From positions 1 to 22,113 of the forward strand of contig CAZGYG010000046.1 in the NCBI GenBank assembly GCA_964530335.1: a stretch of DNA of 22,113 bases, read 5' to 3'. Made by a program: the position numbers and the translations under genes. The notes beneath the pieces were generated by a model. It searched no databases and was not told the origin of the DNA. It saw nothing but the letters and a program-made list of their open reading frames with translations. Positions 1 through 7,229 of the stretch are shown here, one piece after another (position 1 is the stretch's first letter; every line of letters begins with the position of its first letter). The stretch comes from VGDP01 sp964530335 (GTDB lineage: Bacteria; Pseudomonadota; Alphaproteobacteria; SP197).

Positions 1-723
1 CAGATCGACGAACGCGACATCCGGCTCGGCGAGCTGCTCGACCTCCTGGCGCTGAACGAGCGCGAGCTCGCCGAGACCATGGACCTGTCGGCCCAGGCCC
101 AGGCCCAGGTCGCGCTGCTGAACCAGCAGATCGCGGCGCTGCGCGAGCAGCTCGCCGCGCTCGCCGACGCGCTCGATCTTCGGGTACGGGAGATGCGCGA
201 CAAGGACGTGCAGATCTCCGACCTGGGCCGCAAGCTGAACGTGGCGCTGGCCGGCCGGGTCCAGGAGCTCGAACGCTACCGCTCCGAGTTCTTCGGCCGG
301 CTGCGCGAGGTGCTGGGCAACCGGCCGGACGTGCGCATCGAGGGCGATCGCTTCGTGTTCCAGTCGGAAGTCCTGTTCGAATCCGGCTCGGCCGAGCTCG
401 GCGACGGCGGCAAGGTGCGACTCGCCCAACTCGCCGCCACGTTGCTCGACATCGCGCGCGAGATTCCTACCGATCTGCCGTGGATCCTCCGGGTCGACGG
501 CCACACCGACAGCGTGCCGATCCACAACCTGGCGTTCGCCTCGAACTGGGAGCTGTCGACCGCCCGCGCGGTCTCGGTGGTCGAGTTCCTGATCGGCCAG
601 GGCGTGCCGCCCGTACACCTGGCCGCCGCCGGGTTCGGCGAATTCCACCCGCTGGACCCGCGCGACGACGAGATCGCCCGGCGGCGCAACCGGCGCATCG
701 AGCTCAAGCTCGACCAGCGGTAG
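1..723 (+). CDS. Coiled-coil/OmpA-domain peptidoglycan-binding protein, 5' end cut by the window
   Basis: The frame is open from base 1 and runs upstream of the first internal ATG (79), so only the last 240 residues are visible. Roughly the first 90 visible residues are rich in Gln, Glu, Ala and Leu with heptad-like spacing, consistent with a periplasmic coiled coil. From about residue 114 to the end lies an OmpA/MotB C-terminal domain: VDGHTDSVPI, NWELSTARA, AAGFGEFHPL and the closing RRRNRRIELKL carry the Asp and Arg positions used to bind diaminopimelate in peptidoglycan. Known for the family: such proteins are anchored by an N-terminal membrane segment and tether the envelope to the wall. 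The membrane anchor is not visible here. The stop is TAG at 721-723, and a MITE-like palindrome begins 29 bases later. Confidence 0.9.
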   Translation, partial: QIDERDIRLGELLDLLALNERELAETMDLSAQAQAQVALLNQQIAALREQLAALADALDLRVREMRDKDVQISDLGRKLNVALAGRVQELERYRSEFFGRLREVLGNRPDVRIEGDRFVFQSEVLFESGSAELGDGGKVRLAQLAATLLDIAREIPTDLPWILRVDGHTDSVPIHNLAFASNWELSTARAVSVVEFLIGQGVPPVHLAAAGFGEFHPLDPRDDEIARRRNRRIELKLDQR

Positions 724-751
724 GGGGTGATTCGTTCGGATGTTGCTCTAA

Positions 752-904
752 CAGCGTGTTGAAGAACCCCCGATGACGTCATTGCGAGGAGGCCGCAGGC
801 CGACGCGGCAATCCAGAATTCCGTGGAATTCCACCATTTTTCTGGATCGCCACGGACGCTTCGCGTCCTCGTGATGACGCGTGGAGGGGTTTTTCAGCAA
901 CCTG
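752..904. mobile_element. 153-bp palindromic MITE-like element
   Basis: The ends at 752-789 and 867-904 are imperfect inverted repeats: 26 of 38 positions match by hand alignment, including CAG....TG, AA.AACCCC and CGTCAT..CGAGG. The interior continues the palindrome with GCAATCCAG against CTGGATCGCC. A small perfect palindrome, GAATTCCGTGGAATTC, lies at 816-831. A TAA trinucleotide abuts both ends (749-751 and 906-908) and may be a target duplication. There is no coding capacity, so it would be a non-autonomous element moved in trans. The inner CGTCATTGCGAGG...GCAATCCAG pattern resembles dispersed repeats known from several bacterial genomes; that is a recollection, not a search. It ends 14 bases before the start codon of the next gene. 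Confidence 0.65.
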
Positions 905-918
905 ATAACCTTGCCGGC

Positions 919-1872
919 ATGACACATACCGCGCTCTACCCCGGCATCGAGCCGTTCGACGTGCGCCGCGTCGCCGTCGGCGACGGCCACGCGCTCCACG
1001 TCGAGCAGTCGGGCCGGTCGGACGGCGTGCCTGTCGTCTTCCTCCACGGCGGGCCAGGCGGGCCGTGGTCGCCGCACGTGCGCCGCCTGTTCGATCCGGT
1101 TCACTACCGGCTGATCGCCTTCGACCAGCGCGGCGCCTGGCGTTCGACCCCACTCGGCGGGCTCGAGGCCAACACGCCCGACCATCTCGTGGCCGACATG
1201 GAACGCCTGCGCGAACTGTTCGGCATCGAGCGTTGGATCGTGTTCGGCGGCTCGTGGGGCTCGACGCTCGCGCTCGCCTACGCGGTGACGCACCCCGACC
1301 GCTGCCTGGCCCTGGTGGTGCGCGGCGTCTCGCTCGGCCACGGGCTGGCCGACGGCTGGTACTTCCGCCATTCGCGCTGGGTGCGGCCCCAGGCGTGGGC
1401 GCATCTCATGGCCGCGATCCCCGAGGCCGAGCGCGACGATCCCGAGGCGGCGCTGGCGCGGCGCATCCTGGACCCGGACCCGGCGGTCCACGGGCCCGCC
1501 ATCAAGGCGTGGGACAAGCACGCGGGGCTGTGCGGCGCGACCCGCCGGCCCGACCCGGACACCCGCTGGGACTTCGACGATTCGGCGGTCGAACTGGCCG
1601 CCGGGCGCATCGCGGCGGTCTACATGAGCCGGTACGGCTTCCTGGGCGAAACGGCGCTGCTGCCCCGCGCCGCGCGGTTGCGCGGGCTGCCCGGCGCCAT
1701 CGTCCAGGGCGAGGACGACTTCAACTGCCCGCCGTGCGACGCCTGGGACCTGCACCTGGCATGGCCCGAGGCGGCCTACCTGCCGGTCGCCAACGCCGGC
1801 CATTCCGCCTTCGACATCGGGATACGCGAGGCGCTCGTCGCGGCCATGGAGCGGCTGAAGTCGCTGGGCTGA
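919..1872 (+). CDS. pip: Alpha/beta hydrolase, prolyl aminopeptidase-like (peptidase family S33)
   Basis: This 317-residue protein has the length and order of motifs of proline iminopeptidase, which removes N-terminal proline from peptides in the cytoplasm. Visible features are the oxyanion motif HGGPGGP (43-49), FDQRG (68-72), the nucleophile elbow GGSWGS with Ser112, the acid at Asp267 (GEDDF) and the catalytic His295 (AGHS). The stretch WIVFGGSWGSTLALAY is close to family consensus. The ATG at 919 is chosen because the protein then begins at the family's usual position; reading further upstream would run into the palindromic element. No good Shine-Dalgarno is visible, perhaps because the element displaced it. 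One oddity: the loop after FDQRG reads AWRS where the family normally has CGRS, so substrate choice may differ. It converges on the ABC exporter, with 3 bases between stop codons. Confidence 0.85.
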   Translation: MTHTALYPGIEPFDVRRVAVGDGHALHVEQSGRSDGVPVVFLHGGPGGPWSPHVRRLFDPVHYRLIAFDQRGAWRSTPLGGLEANTPDHLVADMERLRELFGIERWIVFGGSWGSTLALAYAVTHPDRCLALVVRGVSLGHGLADGWYFRHSRWVRPQAWAHLMAAIPEAERDDPEAALARRILDPDPAVHGPAIKAWDKHAGLCGATRRPDPDTRWDFDDSAVELAAGRIAAVYMSRYGFLGETALLPRAARLRGLPGAIVQGEDDFNCPPCDAWDLHLAWPEAAYLPVANAGHSAFDIGIREALVAAMERLKSLG

Positions 1873-1875
1873 GCG

Positions 1876-3663
1876 TTACCGCGCTTCCAGGTCGAACTGG
1901 CGTTCGGCCAGGCGGGCGTAAAGCCCGCGCTCGGCCAGGAGCGAGGCGTGGTTGCCGCTGGCGACGATGCGGCCGTGATCCAGCACGACGATGCGTGTCG
2001 CCCGCTGCACCGTGGCCAGCCGGTGGGCGATGACCAGCGTGGTGCGGCCCTGGACCAGGCGCGCGAGCGCCGCCTGGACCGCCGCCTCGCTCTCGGAATC
2101 GAGCGCGCTGGTCGCCTCGTCGAGCAGCAGGATCGGCGCGTCGCGCAGGATGGCGCGTGCGATCGCGATGCGCTGGCGCTGGCCGCCCGAGAGCCTGACC
2201 CCCCTCTCGCCGAGCTCGCTCGCGAACCCTTCGGGCAGTGCCTCGATGAAGTCGAGCGCCGCCGCGGCGCGGGCCGCCTCGATGACCTCGTCCCGGCTCG
2301 CCTCGGGCCGGCCATAGCGGATGTTGTCGAACGCCGAGGCCGCGAACACCACCGGGTCCTGGGGCACCAGGGCGATGCGCGCGCGCGCCGCGCCCGGGTC
2401 GGCCTGGCGAACGTCGACGCCGTCGATCAGCACCCGGCCGGCATCGACGTCGTAGAAGCGCAGCAGCAGGTTGAACACCGTGGTCTTGCCGGCGCCCGAT
2501 GGACCGACCAGCGCCACTGTCTCGCCCGGCGCCACCGCCAGGGTGAAATCGGCGAGCGCCGCGCGCTCGGGCCGCGCCGGGTAGCGGAACGTCACGTCCT
2601 CGAACGCCACCTCGCCCCGGGCCGGCTCGGGCAGCGCGATGGGCCGCGCCGGAGCCGTGATCCGGCTTGGCGTCGCCAGCAGCTCGAGCAGCCGCTCGGT
2701 CGCCCCGGCGGCGCGCTGCAACTCGCCGACCAGCTCGGTCAGCGCGCCGACCGCGGACGCGACCACGATGGCGTAGAACACGAAGGCGGAGAGCTGCCCG
2801 GGGCTGAGCCGCCCGGCGACCACGTCGTGGCCGCCGATCCACAGCACCACGCCGACCGCGCCGAACGCGAGCAGGATGACCAGCGCGGTGAGAAGCGCGC
2901 GCGAGCGGATGCGCGCCGTCGCGGTCGCGAACGCCGCCTCGACGCGACCGGCGAACCGGTCGCCCTCGAACCGCTCGCGGCCGAACGCCTGGACCGTGCG
3001 CACGGCGTTGATCGATTCCTCGACCTGGGCCCCGATGTCGGCGACCCGGTCTTGGCTCAAGCGACTGAGGCGACGCACCCGACGACCGAACACGACGATC
3101 GGCACGACGACCACCGGCACGACCAGCGCGACGAGCCCCGCGAGCTTCAGGCTCGTGAACAGCAGCATGATCACGCCGCCGCCGAGCAACAGCACGTTGC
3201 GCAGGGCCATCGACAGCCCCGACCCGACCACGACCTGCAGCACGGTGGTATCGGCGGTCAGGCGCGACAGGATTTCGCCGGTCTTGACGGTCTCGAACCA
3301 GGCGACGTCGAGCCCGAGCACGTGGTCGTAGACCGCCCGGCGCAGGTTGGCGACGACCCGTTCGCCGATCCGCGACACCAGGTAGAACCGGGCGTAGCTC
3401 GCCCCCGCCAGCACCACGGTGACGCCGATCAGCCCGACCAGCGCGTGATCGAGGAACGCCGGTTCGCCGGCGCGGAAGCCTTCGTCGACCAGGGCCCGGA
3501 GCCCGATGCCGATGCCGAGCACCGTCGCCGCCGCGACGACAAGCGCAACGACAGCGCCAACGACTTGGCCACGGTACGGGCGCAGATAGGCGAAAAGGGG
3601 GCGCAGGCGAACGACGCTCGACTTGGCCGGGGCGCTCGCCCGGGGTTCGCCGCGCTCCGGCAA
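1876..3663 (-). CDS. ABCB-type exporter, fused permease and ATPase (MsbA/LmrA-related half transporter)
   Basis: This 595-residue half transporter carries about six transmembrane helices in the first ~310 residues and a nucleotide-binding domain in the rest. Visible ATPase motifs are Walker A GPSGAGKT (387-394), the Q-loop VPQDP, the signature LSGGQ (491-495), Walker B ILLLDEATSALD and the H-loop VIAHR. Two copies would make a working inner-membrane exporter of a lipid or hydrophobic compound; the substrate cannot be read from the sequence. Overall it resembles the alphaproteobacterial MsbA-related exporters rather than Atm1. The start is TTG at 3663, supported by GGAGGG five to six bases upstream and by a 13-base gap to the cyaY stop. 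It is therefore probably the second gene of a cyaY operon. Confidence 0.92.
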   Translation of the reverse strand: MPERGEPRASAPAKSSVVRLRPLFAYLRPYRGQVVGAVVALVVAAATVLGIGIGLRALVDEGFRAGEPAFLDHALVGLIGVTVVLAGASYARFYLVSRIGERVVANLRRAVYDHVLGLDVAWFETVKTGEILSRLTADTTVLQVVVGSGLSMALRNVLLLGGGVIMLLFTSLKLAGLVALVVPVVVVPIVVFGRRVRRLSRLSQDRVADIGAQVEESINAVRTVQAFGRERFEGDRFAGRVEAAFATATARIRSRALLTALVILLAFGAVGVVLWIGGHDVVAGRLSPGQLSAFVFYAIVVASAVGALTELVGELQRAAGATERLLELLATPSRITAPARPIALPEPARGEVAFEDVTFRYPARPERAALADFTLAVAPGETVALVGPSGAGKTTVFNLLLRFYDVDAGRVLIDGVDVRQADPGAARARIALVPQDPVVFAASAFDNIRYGRPEASRDEVIEAARAAAALDFIEALPEGFASELGERGVRLSGGQRQRIAIARAILRDAPILLLDEATSALDSESEAAVQAALARLVQGRTTLVIAHRLATVQRATRIVVLDHGRIVASGNHASLLAERGLYARLAERQFDLEAR

Positions 3664-3676
3664 CGATCCCTCCGGG

Positions 3677-4000
3677 TCAGGGCAGCCGGACGGGCGTGCC
3701 GGTCGCCGCCGTCAGCTCCTCGCCGAGCCGAGCGCCGAGGTCGGACCCGTCGCGGGTGTCGGTCCAGCGGGCTTTGTCCGGCCGGTAGTGCCGCGCCCCG
3801 CTGATCGGCGAGGACAGCCAGATCTGGCGCATGCCGGCGTGCTTGTTGACGACGAACTGGCGCCCGTCGGCCAGCTCCACCGTCAGGATGCCGCCAATGA
3901 AATCGACCTCCACGTCGGCTCCCGATGCCTCGATGGCCTCAGCCATGGCCTGGAGCGCGCGCTCGGCCAGGGTCTCGAACTGAGTGTCTCCTTCGTCCAT
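3677..4000 (-). CDS. cyaY: Frataxin-like iron-sulfur cluster assembly regulator CyaY
   Basis: This 107-residue protein has the typical length of bacterial frataxin. The first helix is acidic (MDEGDTQFETLAE), as in the iron-binding ridge. It is followed by the strands VEVDFIGGILTVELADG, QFVVNKH and QIWLSSP and the closing helix, all aligning with E. coli CyaY. Known for the family: CyaY binds iron and the IscS desulfurase and tunes Fe-S cluster assembly in the cytoplasm. The ATG at 4000 is chosen because the protein then starts at the acidic helix and the codon lies about 20 bases after a predicted transcription start. The longer open frame would begin upstream of that promoter. The ABC exporter follows after 13 bases. 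Confidence 0.88.
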   Translation of the reverse strand: MDEGDTQFETLAERALQAMAEAIEASGADVEVDFIGGILTVELADGRQFVVNKHAGMRQIWLSSPISGARHYRPDKARWTDTRDGSDLGARLGEELTAATGTPVRLP

Positions 4001-4025
4001 GGTCGGATCCCGGGGGGCCGCCGCC

Positions 4026-4054
4026 CCTATAGCAAGGTGGGCCCGGGCCAACAA
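4026..4054 (-). promoter_or_regulatory. Sigma-70-like promoter for cyaY
   Basis: On the minus strand the -35 hexamer TTGTTG (4054-4049) and the -10 hexamer TATAGG (4031-4026) are separated by exactly 17 bases. The expected start near 4019 leaves a leader of about 20 bases before the cyaY ATG. It is an A/T island in a GC-rich background. Prediction by eye only. Confidence 0.6.
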
Positions 4055-4067
4055 GCCGCCGCACCGC

Positions 4068-4096
4068 TTGCCCAGACGGCTCCGGCCCAGTATAAG
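4068..4096 (+). promoter_or_regulatory. Sigma-70-like promoter for rpmE
   Basis: The -35 TTGCCC (4068-4073) and -10 TATAAG (4091-4096) are separated by exactly 17 bases. The predicted start is near 4103, about 32 bases before the rpmE ATG. The -35 box lies only 13 bases from the -35 box of the oppositely directed cyaY promoter, so the two polymerases would compete or share regulators. Confidence 0.6.
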
Positions 4097-4134
4097 GGCG
4101 CCCTTCCGGCCGTCCCCGGGGCGCGAGGCGTGCG

Positions 4135-4362
4135 ATGAAGAAGGACATTCACCCCGACTACCACGACATCACGGTGGTCATGACCGACGGCACCACGTTC
4201 ACCACGCGCTCGACCTACGGCAAGGCGGGCGACCGGCTGACGCTCGACATCGATCCCATGTCGCACCCGGCGTGGACCGGCTCCATGAGCCAGCGCCTGA
4301 CCGATACCGCCGGCCAGGTCGCGCGCTTCCAGCGGCGGTTCAAGAACCTCAAGATCGGCTGA
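4135..4362 (+). CDS. rpmE: 50S ribosomal protein L31
   Basis: This 75-residue protein begins MKKDIHPDYHDITVVMTDG and contains TTRSTYGKAGD, LDIDPMSHPAWTG and RFQRRFKNL, the hallmark blocks of bacterial L31, a bridge protein of the large ribosomal subunit. It lacks the zinc-binding cysteines found in the C+ type, so it is the cysteine-free form usual in alphaproteobacteria. A GAGG six bases before the ATG and a good upstream promoter support the start. Its last 14 bases overlap the 3' end of the convergent rnhB gene. Confidence 0.96.
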   Translation: MKKDIHPDYHDITVVMTDGTTFTTRSTYGKAGDRLTLDIDPMSHPAWTGSMSQRLTDTAGQVARFQRRFKNLKIG

Positions 4363-4966
4363 TCGCGGCCCGCGCGACGGGCCGGAACGAATGCCTGTGG
4401 TGCGGGCTGGGCCCGAGGCGCGCGAGCGCGGCCCTATGTTCCGCCGTGCCGTAGCCCTTGTGCCGCTCGAAGCCGTAGCCCGGGCAGGCCTCGGCCAGCT
4501 CGACCATGATGCGGTCGCGCCAGACCTTGGCGACGATCGAGGCGGCGGCGATCGCGATCGAGCGCCCATCGCCGCCGATGATCGCGGTCGCCGGACAGCC
4601 GAGCTCGGGCAGGGCGTCGCCATCGACCAGCACGTGGGCGGGCGCGCCGCCGAGCGCGGCGACGGCGCGGGTCATGGCGAGGAGCGTCGCGACCCGGATG
4701 TTGAGCGCGTCGATCTCGGCGACGCTGGCGGTGCCGATGCCAACGTCGGCGCGGGCAAGGAGCTCGGCAGAGAGCACAGCGCGCCGGACGGGGCTCAGAC
4801 GCTTGGAATCGTCGATGCCCGCGGGGGTGTCGGCCCCAAGGATTACCGCCGCGGCGACGACCGGCCCCGCCCACGGCCCGCGCCCGGCCTCGTCGACCCC
4901 AGCGACCGGCCACGGTAACCCGCGTTCGAGCCGATCGTCGGGCAACGGCACGCGTCTGCGGCGCAT
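4349..4966 (-). CDS. rnhB: Ribonuclease HII
   Basis: RNase HII cleaves the RNA strand of RNA-DNA hybrids and single ribonucleotides embedded in DNA. The sequence shows the family signature VAGVDEAGRGPWAGPVVAAAV with the catalytic Asp-Glu pair, then DDSKRLSP, the Asp in LVDGD, SIVAKVWRDR and the terminal GYGTAEHRAAL and HRHSF motifs. The ATG at 4966 gives 205 residues, the usual family size, with a GGAG close upstream. An in-frame ATG at 5014 would add 16 residues but has no visible Shine-Dalgarno. The frame stays open further upstream, but only through a region of palindromes. The stop lies inside the end of rpmE, a 14-base convergent overlap. Confidence 0.93.
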   Translation of the reverse strand: MRRRRVPLPDDRLERGLPWPVAGVDEAGRGPWAGPVVAAAVILGADTPAGIDDSKRLSPVRRAVLSAELLARADVGIGTASVAEIDALNIRVATLLAMTRAVAALGGAPAHVLVDGDALPELGCPATAIIGGDGRSIAIAAASIVAKVWRDRIMVELAEACPGYGFERHKGYGTAEHRAALARLGPSPHHRHSFRPVARAAISRS

Positions 4967-5059
4967 CCGCTCCGGCGCGGCGACGATTTCGCTCGGTTCC
5001 CCGGCGTGCCTCATGGTCGGCCGAGAGTAGCAAGCGCCCCCTCGCCGACCAAGCCGCCC

Positions 5060-5111
5060 GTACCCGATCTCGGAGTTTCGCGCCACGGGCGCGAAACCCG
5101 TGATCGGGTAC
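5060..5111. repeat. Long hairpin 1 of a twin palindrome
   Basis: The arms GTACCCGATC and GATCGGGTAC are perfect complements. The inner arms AGTTTCGCGCC and GGCGCGAAACCC continue the pairing with small interruptions around a three-base loop. It lies between the divergent rnhB and TIM-barrel genes, so it is not a terminator for either. It shares its GTACC ends and a TTTCGCG core with the next hairpin. Confidence 0.75.
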
Positions 5112-5125
5112 AACATTATGATGCT

Positions 5126-5186
5126 GTACCGATTTCGCGGCTCCGGCGTCGCCAACGGCGACTCCGGAACTCGCGAAAGTCGGTAC
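5126..5186. repeat. Long hairpin 2 of a twin palindrome
   Basis: The left arm begins GTACCGATTTCGCG and the right arm ends CGCGAAAGTCGGTAC. The inner arms CTCCGGCGTCGCC and GGCGACTCCGGA pair around the loop AAC, with a few mismatches. It is separated from hairpin 1 by 14 A/T-rich bases (5112-5125). The shared GTACC ends suggest two copies of one REP/BIME-like repeat family. It lies 60 bases upstream of the TIM-barrel start codon. Confidence 0.75.
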
Positions 5187-5246
5187 TAGGGGCATGGAGC
5201 GCGCCCGGCGGGTTTGCTAGGTTCGTCGCAGCCATAGGGGGACGCC

Positions 5247-5915
5247 GTGGACTTCATCTTCATGCTGACGCGCCATGACCGGACCGTCGAGGACTGCCTC
5301 GAGGTCCTGGAGTTGATCCGCCCGGTCGGGCTCGGCCACGTCGGCTTCAAGGATGTGGGGGTGGACGGCGCGACGTTGCGCCGGCTGCACGACGGCATCA
5401 AGGCGACCGGGGCGACGAGCTACCTGGAGATCGTCTCGACCAGCCGCGAGGCGGCGCTCGAGTCAGCCCGCGCCGCCGCGCGCCTCGGGGTCGATTGCGT
5501 GCTCGGCGGCACCGACGTGGCGCCGACCCTCGACATCCTCAAGGGCACCGGCGCCGGGTTCTACCCGTTCCCCGGCAGCCCGACCGGGCACCCGACCAAG
5601 CTTGGCGGTTCGCCCGCCGAGGTCGAGGCCCATTGCCGGGCATTCCGCGACGCCGGCTGCGCCGGGGCCGACCTGCTCGCCTACCGCGCCACCGACGCCG
5701 ACCCCATCGCGCTGGTGCGCGCGGCGCGGCAGGGGCTCGGCGACGGCCGGTTGATCGTCGCCGGCAGCGTCGATTCGCCCGCGCGCATCCGGGCGCTGGC
5801 CGAGGCCGGGGCGGACGCCTTCACCATCGGTTCGGCGGCGTTCGACGGTTCGTTCGCCGGGCACCTCGGCGCGCTGACCTCGCAGCTTCGCGCCATCGTG
5901 CGCGCGTGCGCCTGA
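5247..5915 (+). CDS. Phosphate-binding TIM-barrel protein, function unknown
   Basis: This 222-residue protein has the alternating strand/helix pattern of a TIM barrel: FIFMLTRHD, HVGFKDVG, SYLEIVS, VDCVLGGTD, ADLLAYRATD, LIVAGSVDS and AFTIGSAAF are the likely strands. The last two, AGSVDS (172-177) and TIGSAAFDGSF (193-203), look like the standard phosphate-binding loops of strands 7 and 8, so a phosphorylated small molecule is the likely substrate. The block FYPFPGSPTGHPTKLGGSP (105-123) is distinctive. I do not recognise the exact family. The start is GTG at 5247 with AGGGGG six bases upstream. It is the first gene of an operon, and the next gene begins 6 bases after its stop. An aldolase, epimerase or transferase acting on a sugar or glycerol phosphate is the best guess. 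Confidence 0.82.
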   Translation: MDFIFMLTRHDRTVEDCLEVLELIRPVGLGHVGFKDVGVDGATLRRLHDGIKATGATSYLEIVSTSREAALESARAAARLGVDCVLGGTDVAPTLDILKGTGAGFYPFPGSPTGHPTKLGGSPAEVEAHCRAFRDAGCAGADLLAYRATDADPIALVRAARQGLGDGRLIVAGSVDSPARIRALAEAGADAFTIGSAAFDGSFAGHLGALTSQLRAIVRACA

Positions 5916-5921
5916 GCCGAG

Positions 5922-7226
5922 ATGGGCGCCGATCTCATCCAGCGCGTGATCGAAGGAAGCTGGCCGGACCCGGAGACCGGAGACCCGGTGCGCGTGCCGA
6001 CCCGCGCCGTCGTCATCGCGCCGAGCCTGGCGGGACGCGAAGCCCGGCTGGTTGGCGAGCTCGACTTGCCGCCGCCCTACGCCGTGGTGAGCGATTCCAG
6101 CACCCAAGCGGTGATGGGTGCGCGGGTCGCGGCGGCTCTCGGCGGCCTCGGCGCCACGACCGCCGTGGTCCTGCCCGCGGCGCCGCACGCGGACGACGCG
6201 ACGGCGGCGCGGCTCCGCGCCACGACCGCGAGCGCCCGCACGCTGATCGCCGTCGGTTCCGGCACCATCAACGACCTGTGCAAGTACGCGGCGGCGCTGG
6301 ACGGCAAGCGCTGCGCGACCTTCGCCACCGCGCCTTCGATGAACGGTTTCACCTCGATGAACGCGGCGATCACGGTCGAGGGCCACAAAAAATCGCTTCC
6401 GGCCATCGCCCCCGAAGGCGTGTTCATCGATCTCGCCGTGCTGGCCGCGGCGCCCAGGCGCCTGATCCGGGCCGGGCTCGGCGACAGCGTCGCGCGCTCG
6501 ACCGCCCAGGCGGACTGGCTGCTGGCCCATCTCCTGACCGGCGTCGGCTATCGCGCGGCGCCCTTCGCCCTGCTGGCCGAGGACGAGGACGAGCTGTTCG
6601 CCGTATCCGCCGCGCTGGTGTCCGGCGATGTCGACGCCATGCGCCACCTGGCGCGCACGCTGGTGCTGTCCGGCTTCGGCATGACGCTGTGCGGTTCGAG
6701 CCACCCGGCGAGCGAGGGCGAGCACCTGATCGGCCACGTCATCGAGATGATCGCGCCGCCGGACACACCCGCGTCGTTCCACGGCGAGACGATCGGCGTG
6801 ACCACCCTGACCATGGCGCGCCTGCAGGAGCTCATGCTCGGCGGGCGGGCGCCCAGGCTCGGCGCGACGGCCGCGACCGAGGCCGACGCCCAGCGGTTCT
6901 TCGGGCCCGAGCTCGGCGCCGAATGCTGGAAGGCGTTCCAGCCCAAGCGGCTGGACGCGGCGCGCGCCGCCGCGCTCAACGCCAGCCTCGCCGCCAACTG
7001 GGACGCCTGGCGCGAACGCCTCAAGACCGTGACCCGGCCGGCCCGCCAGATCGAGGACGTTCTCAGGCGCGCCGGCGCGCCGACGCGGCCCGAGGACCTG
7101 GGACTTTCGCGCGCGTTTTACGCCGGCTGCGTGCTCCACGCCCGGTTGGCGCGCGACCGCTTCACCTTCCTCGACCTGGCGGCGGACAGCGGCGTGCTGG
7201 CCGACTTCGTCCGCGACGGAGCCTGA
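5922..7226 (+). CDS. sn-glycerol-1-phosphate dehydrogenase-like enzyme (AraM/EgsA, iron-ADH superfamily)
   Basis: This 434-residue protein carries the NAD-binding motif GSGTINDLCKYAA (112-124), the substrate loop TAPSMNGFTS (136-145) and the three metal ligands expected for the family: Asp188 (GLGDSVA), His268 (EGEHLIGH) and His287 (FHGETIG). The fold is therefore complete and probably active. Known family members reduce dihydroxyacetone phosphate to sn-glycerol-1-phosphate with NAD(P)H; related branches act on other polyol phosphates, so the substrate here is inferred. The C-terminal ~110 residues extend beyond the catalytic core, as in bacterial AraM. It sits between a TIM-barrel gene (6 bases upstream) and a HAD phosphatase (3 bases downstream), so translation is probably coupled. 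Confidence 0.85.
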   Translation: MGADLIQRVIEGSWPDPETGDPVRVPTRAVVIAPSLAGREARLVGELDLPPPYAVVSDSSTQAVMGARVAAALGGLGATTAVVLPAAPHADDATAARLRATTASARTLIAVGSGTINDLCKYAAALDGKRCATFATAPSMNGFTSMNAAITVEGHKKSLPAIAPEGVFIDLAVLAAAPRRLIRAGLGDSVARSTAQADWLLAHLLTGVGYRAAPFALLAEDEDELFAVSAALVSGDVDAMRHLARTLVLSGFGMTLCGSSHPASEGEHLIGHVIEMIAPPDTPASFHGETIGVTTLTMARLQELMLGGRAPRLGATAATEADAQRFFGPELGAECWKAFQPKRLDAARAAALNASLAANWDAWRERLKTVTRPARQIEDVLRRAGAPTRPEDLGLSRAFYAGCVLHARLARDRFTFLDLAADSGVLADFVRDGA

Positions 7227-7229
7227 GGG

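Noticed and set aside
1948..3804. 618-residue open frame on the plus strand
   Set aside because: It is antisense to the ABC exporter, whose Walker A, signature and Walker B motifs prove the other strand is coding.
5247..5915. PcrB (heptaprenylglyceryl phosphate synthase), suggested by the neighbouring G1P dehydrogenase-like gene
   Set aside because: Only the generic TIM-barrel phosphate loops are visible; the PcrB substrate motifs I know are not there.
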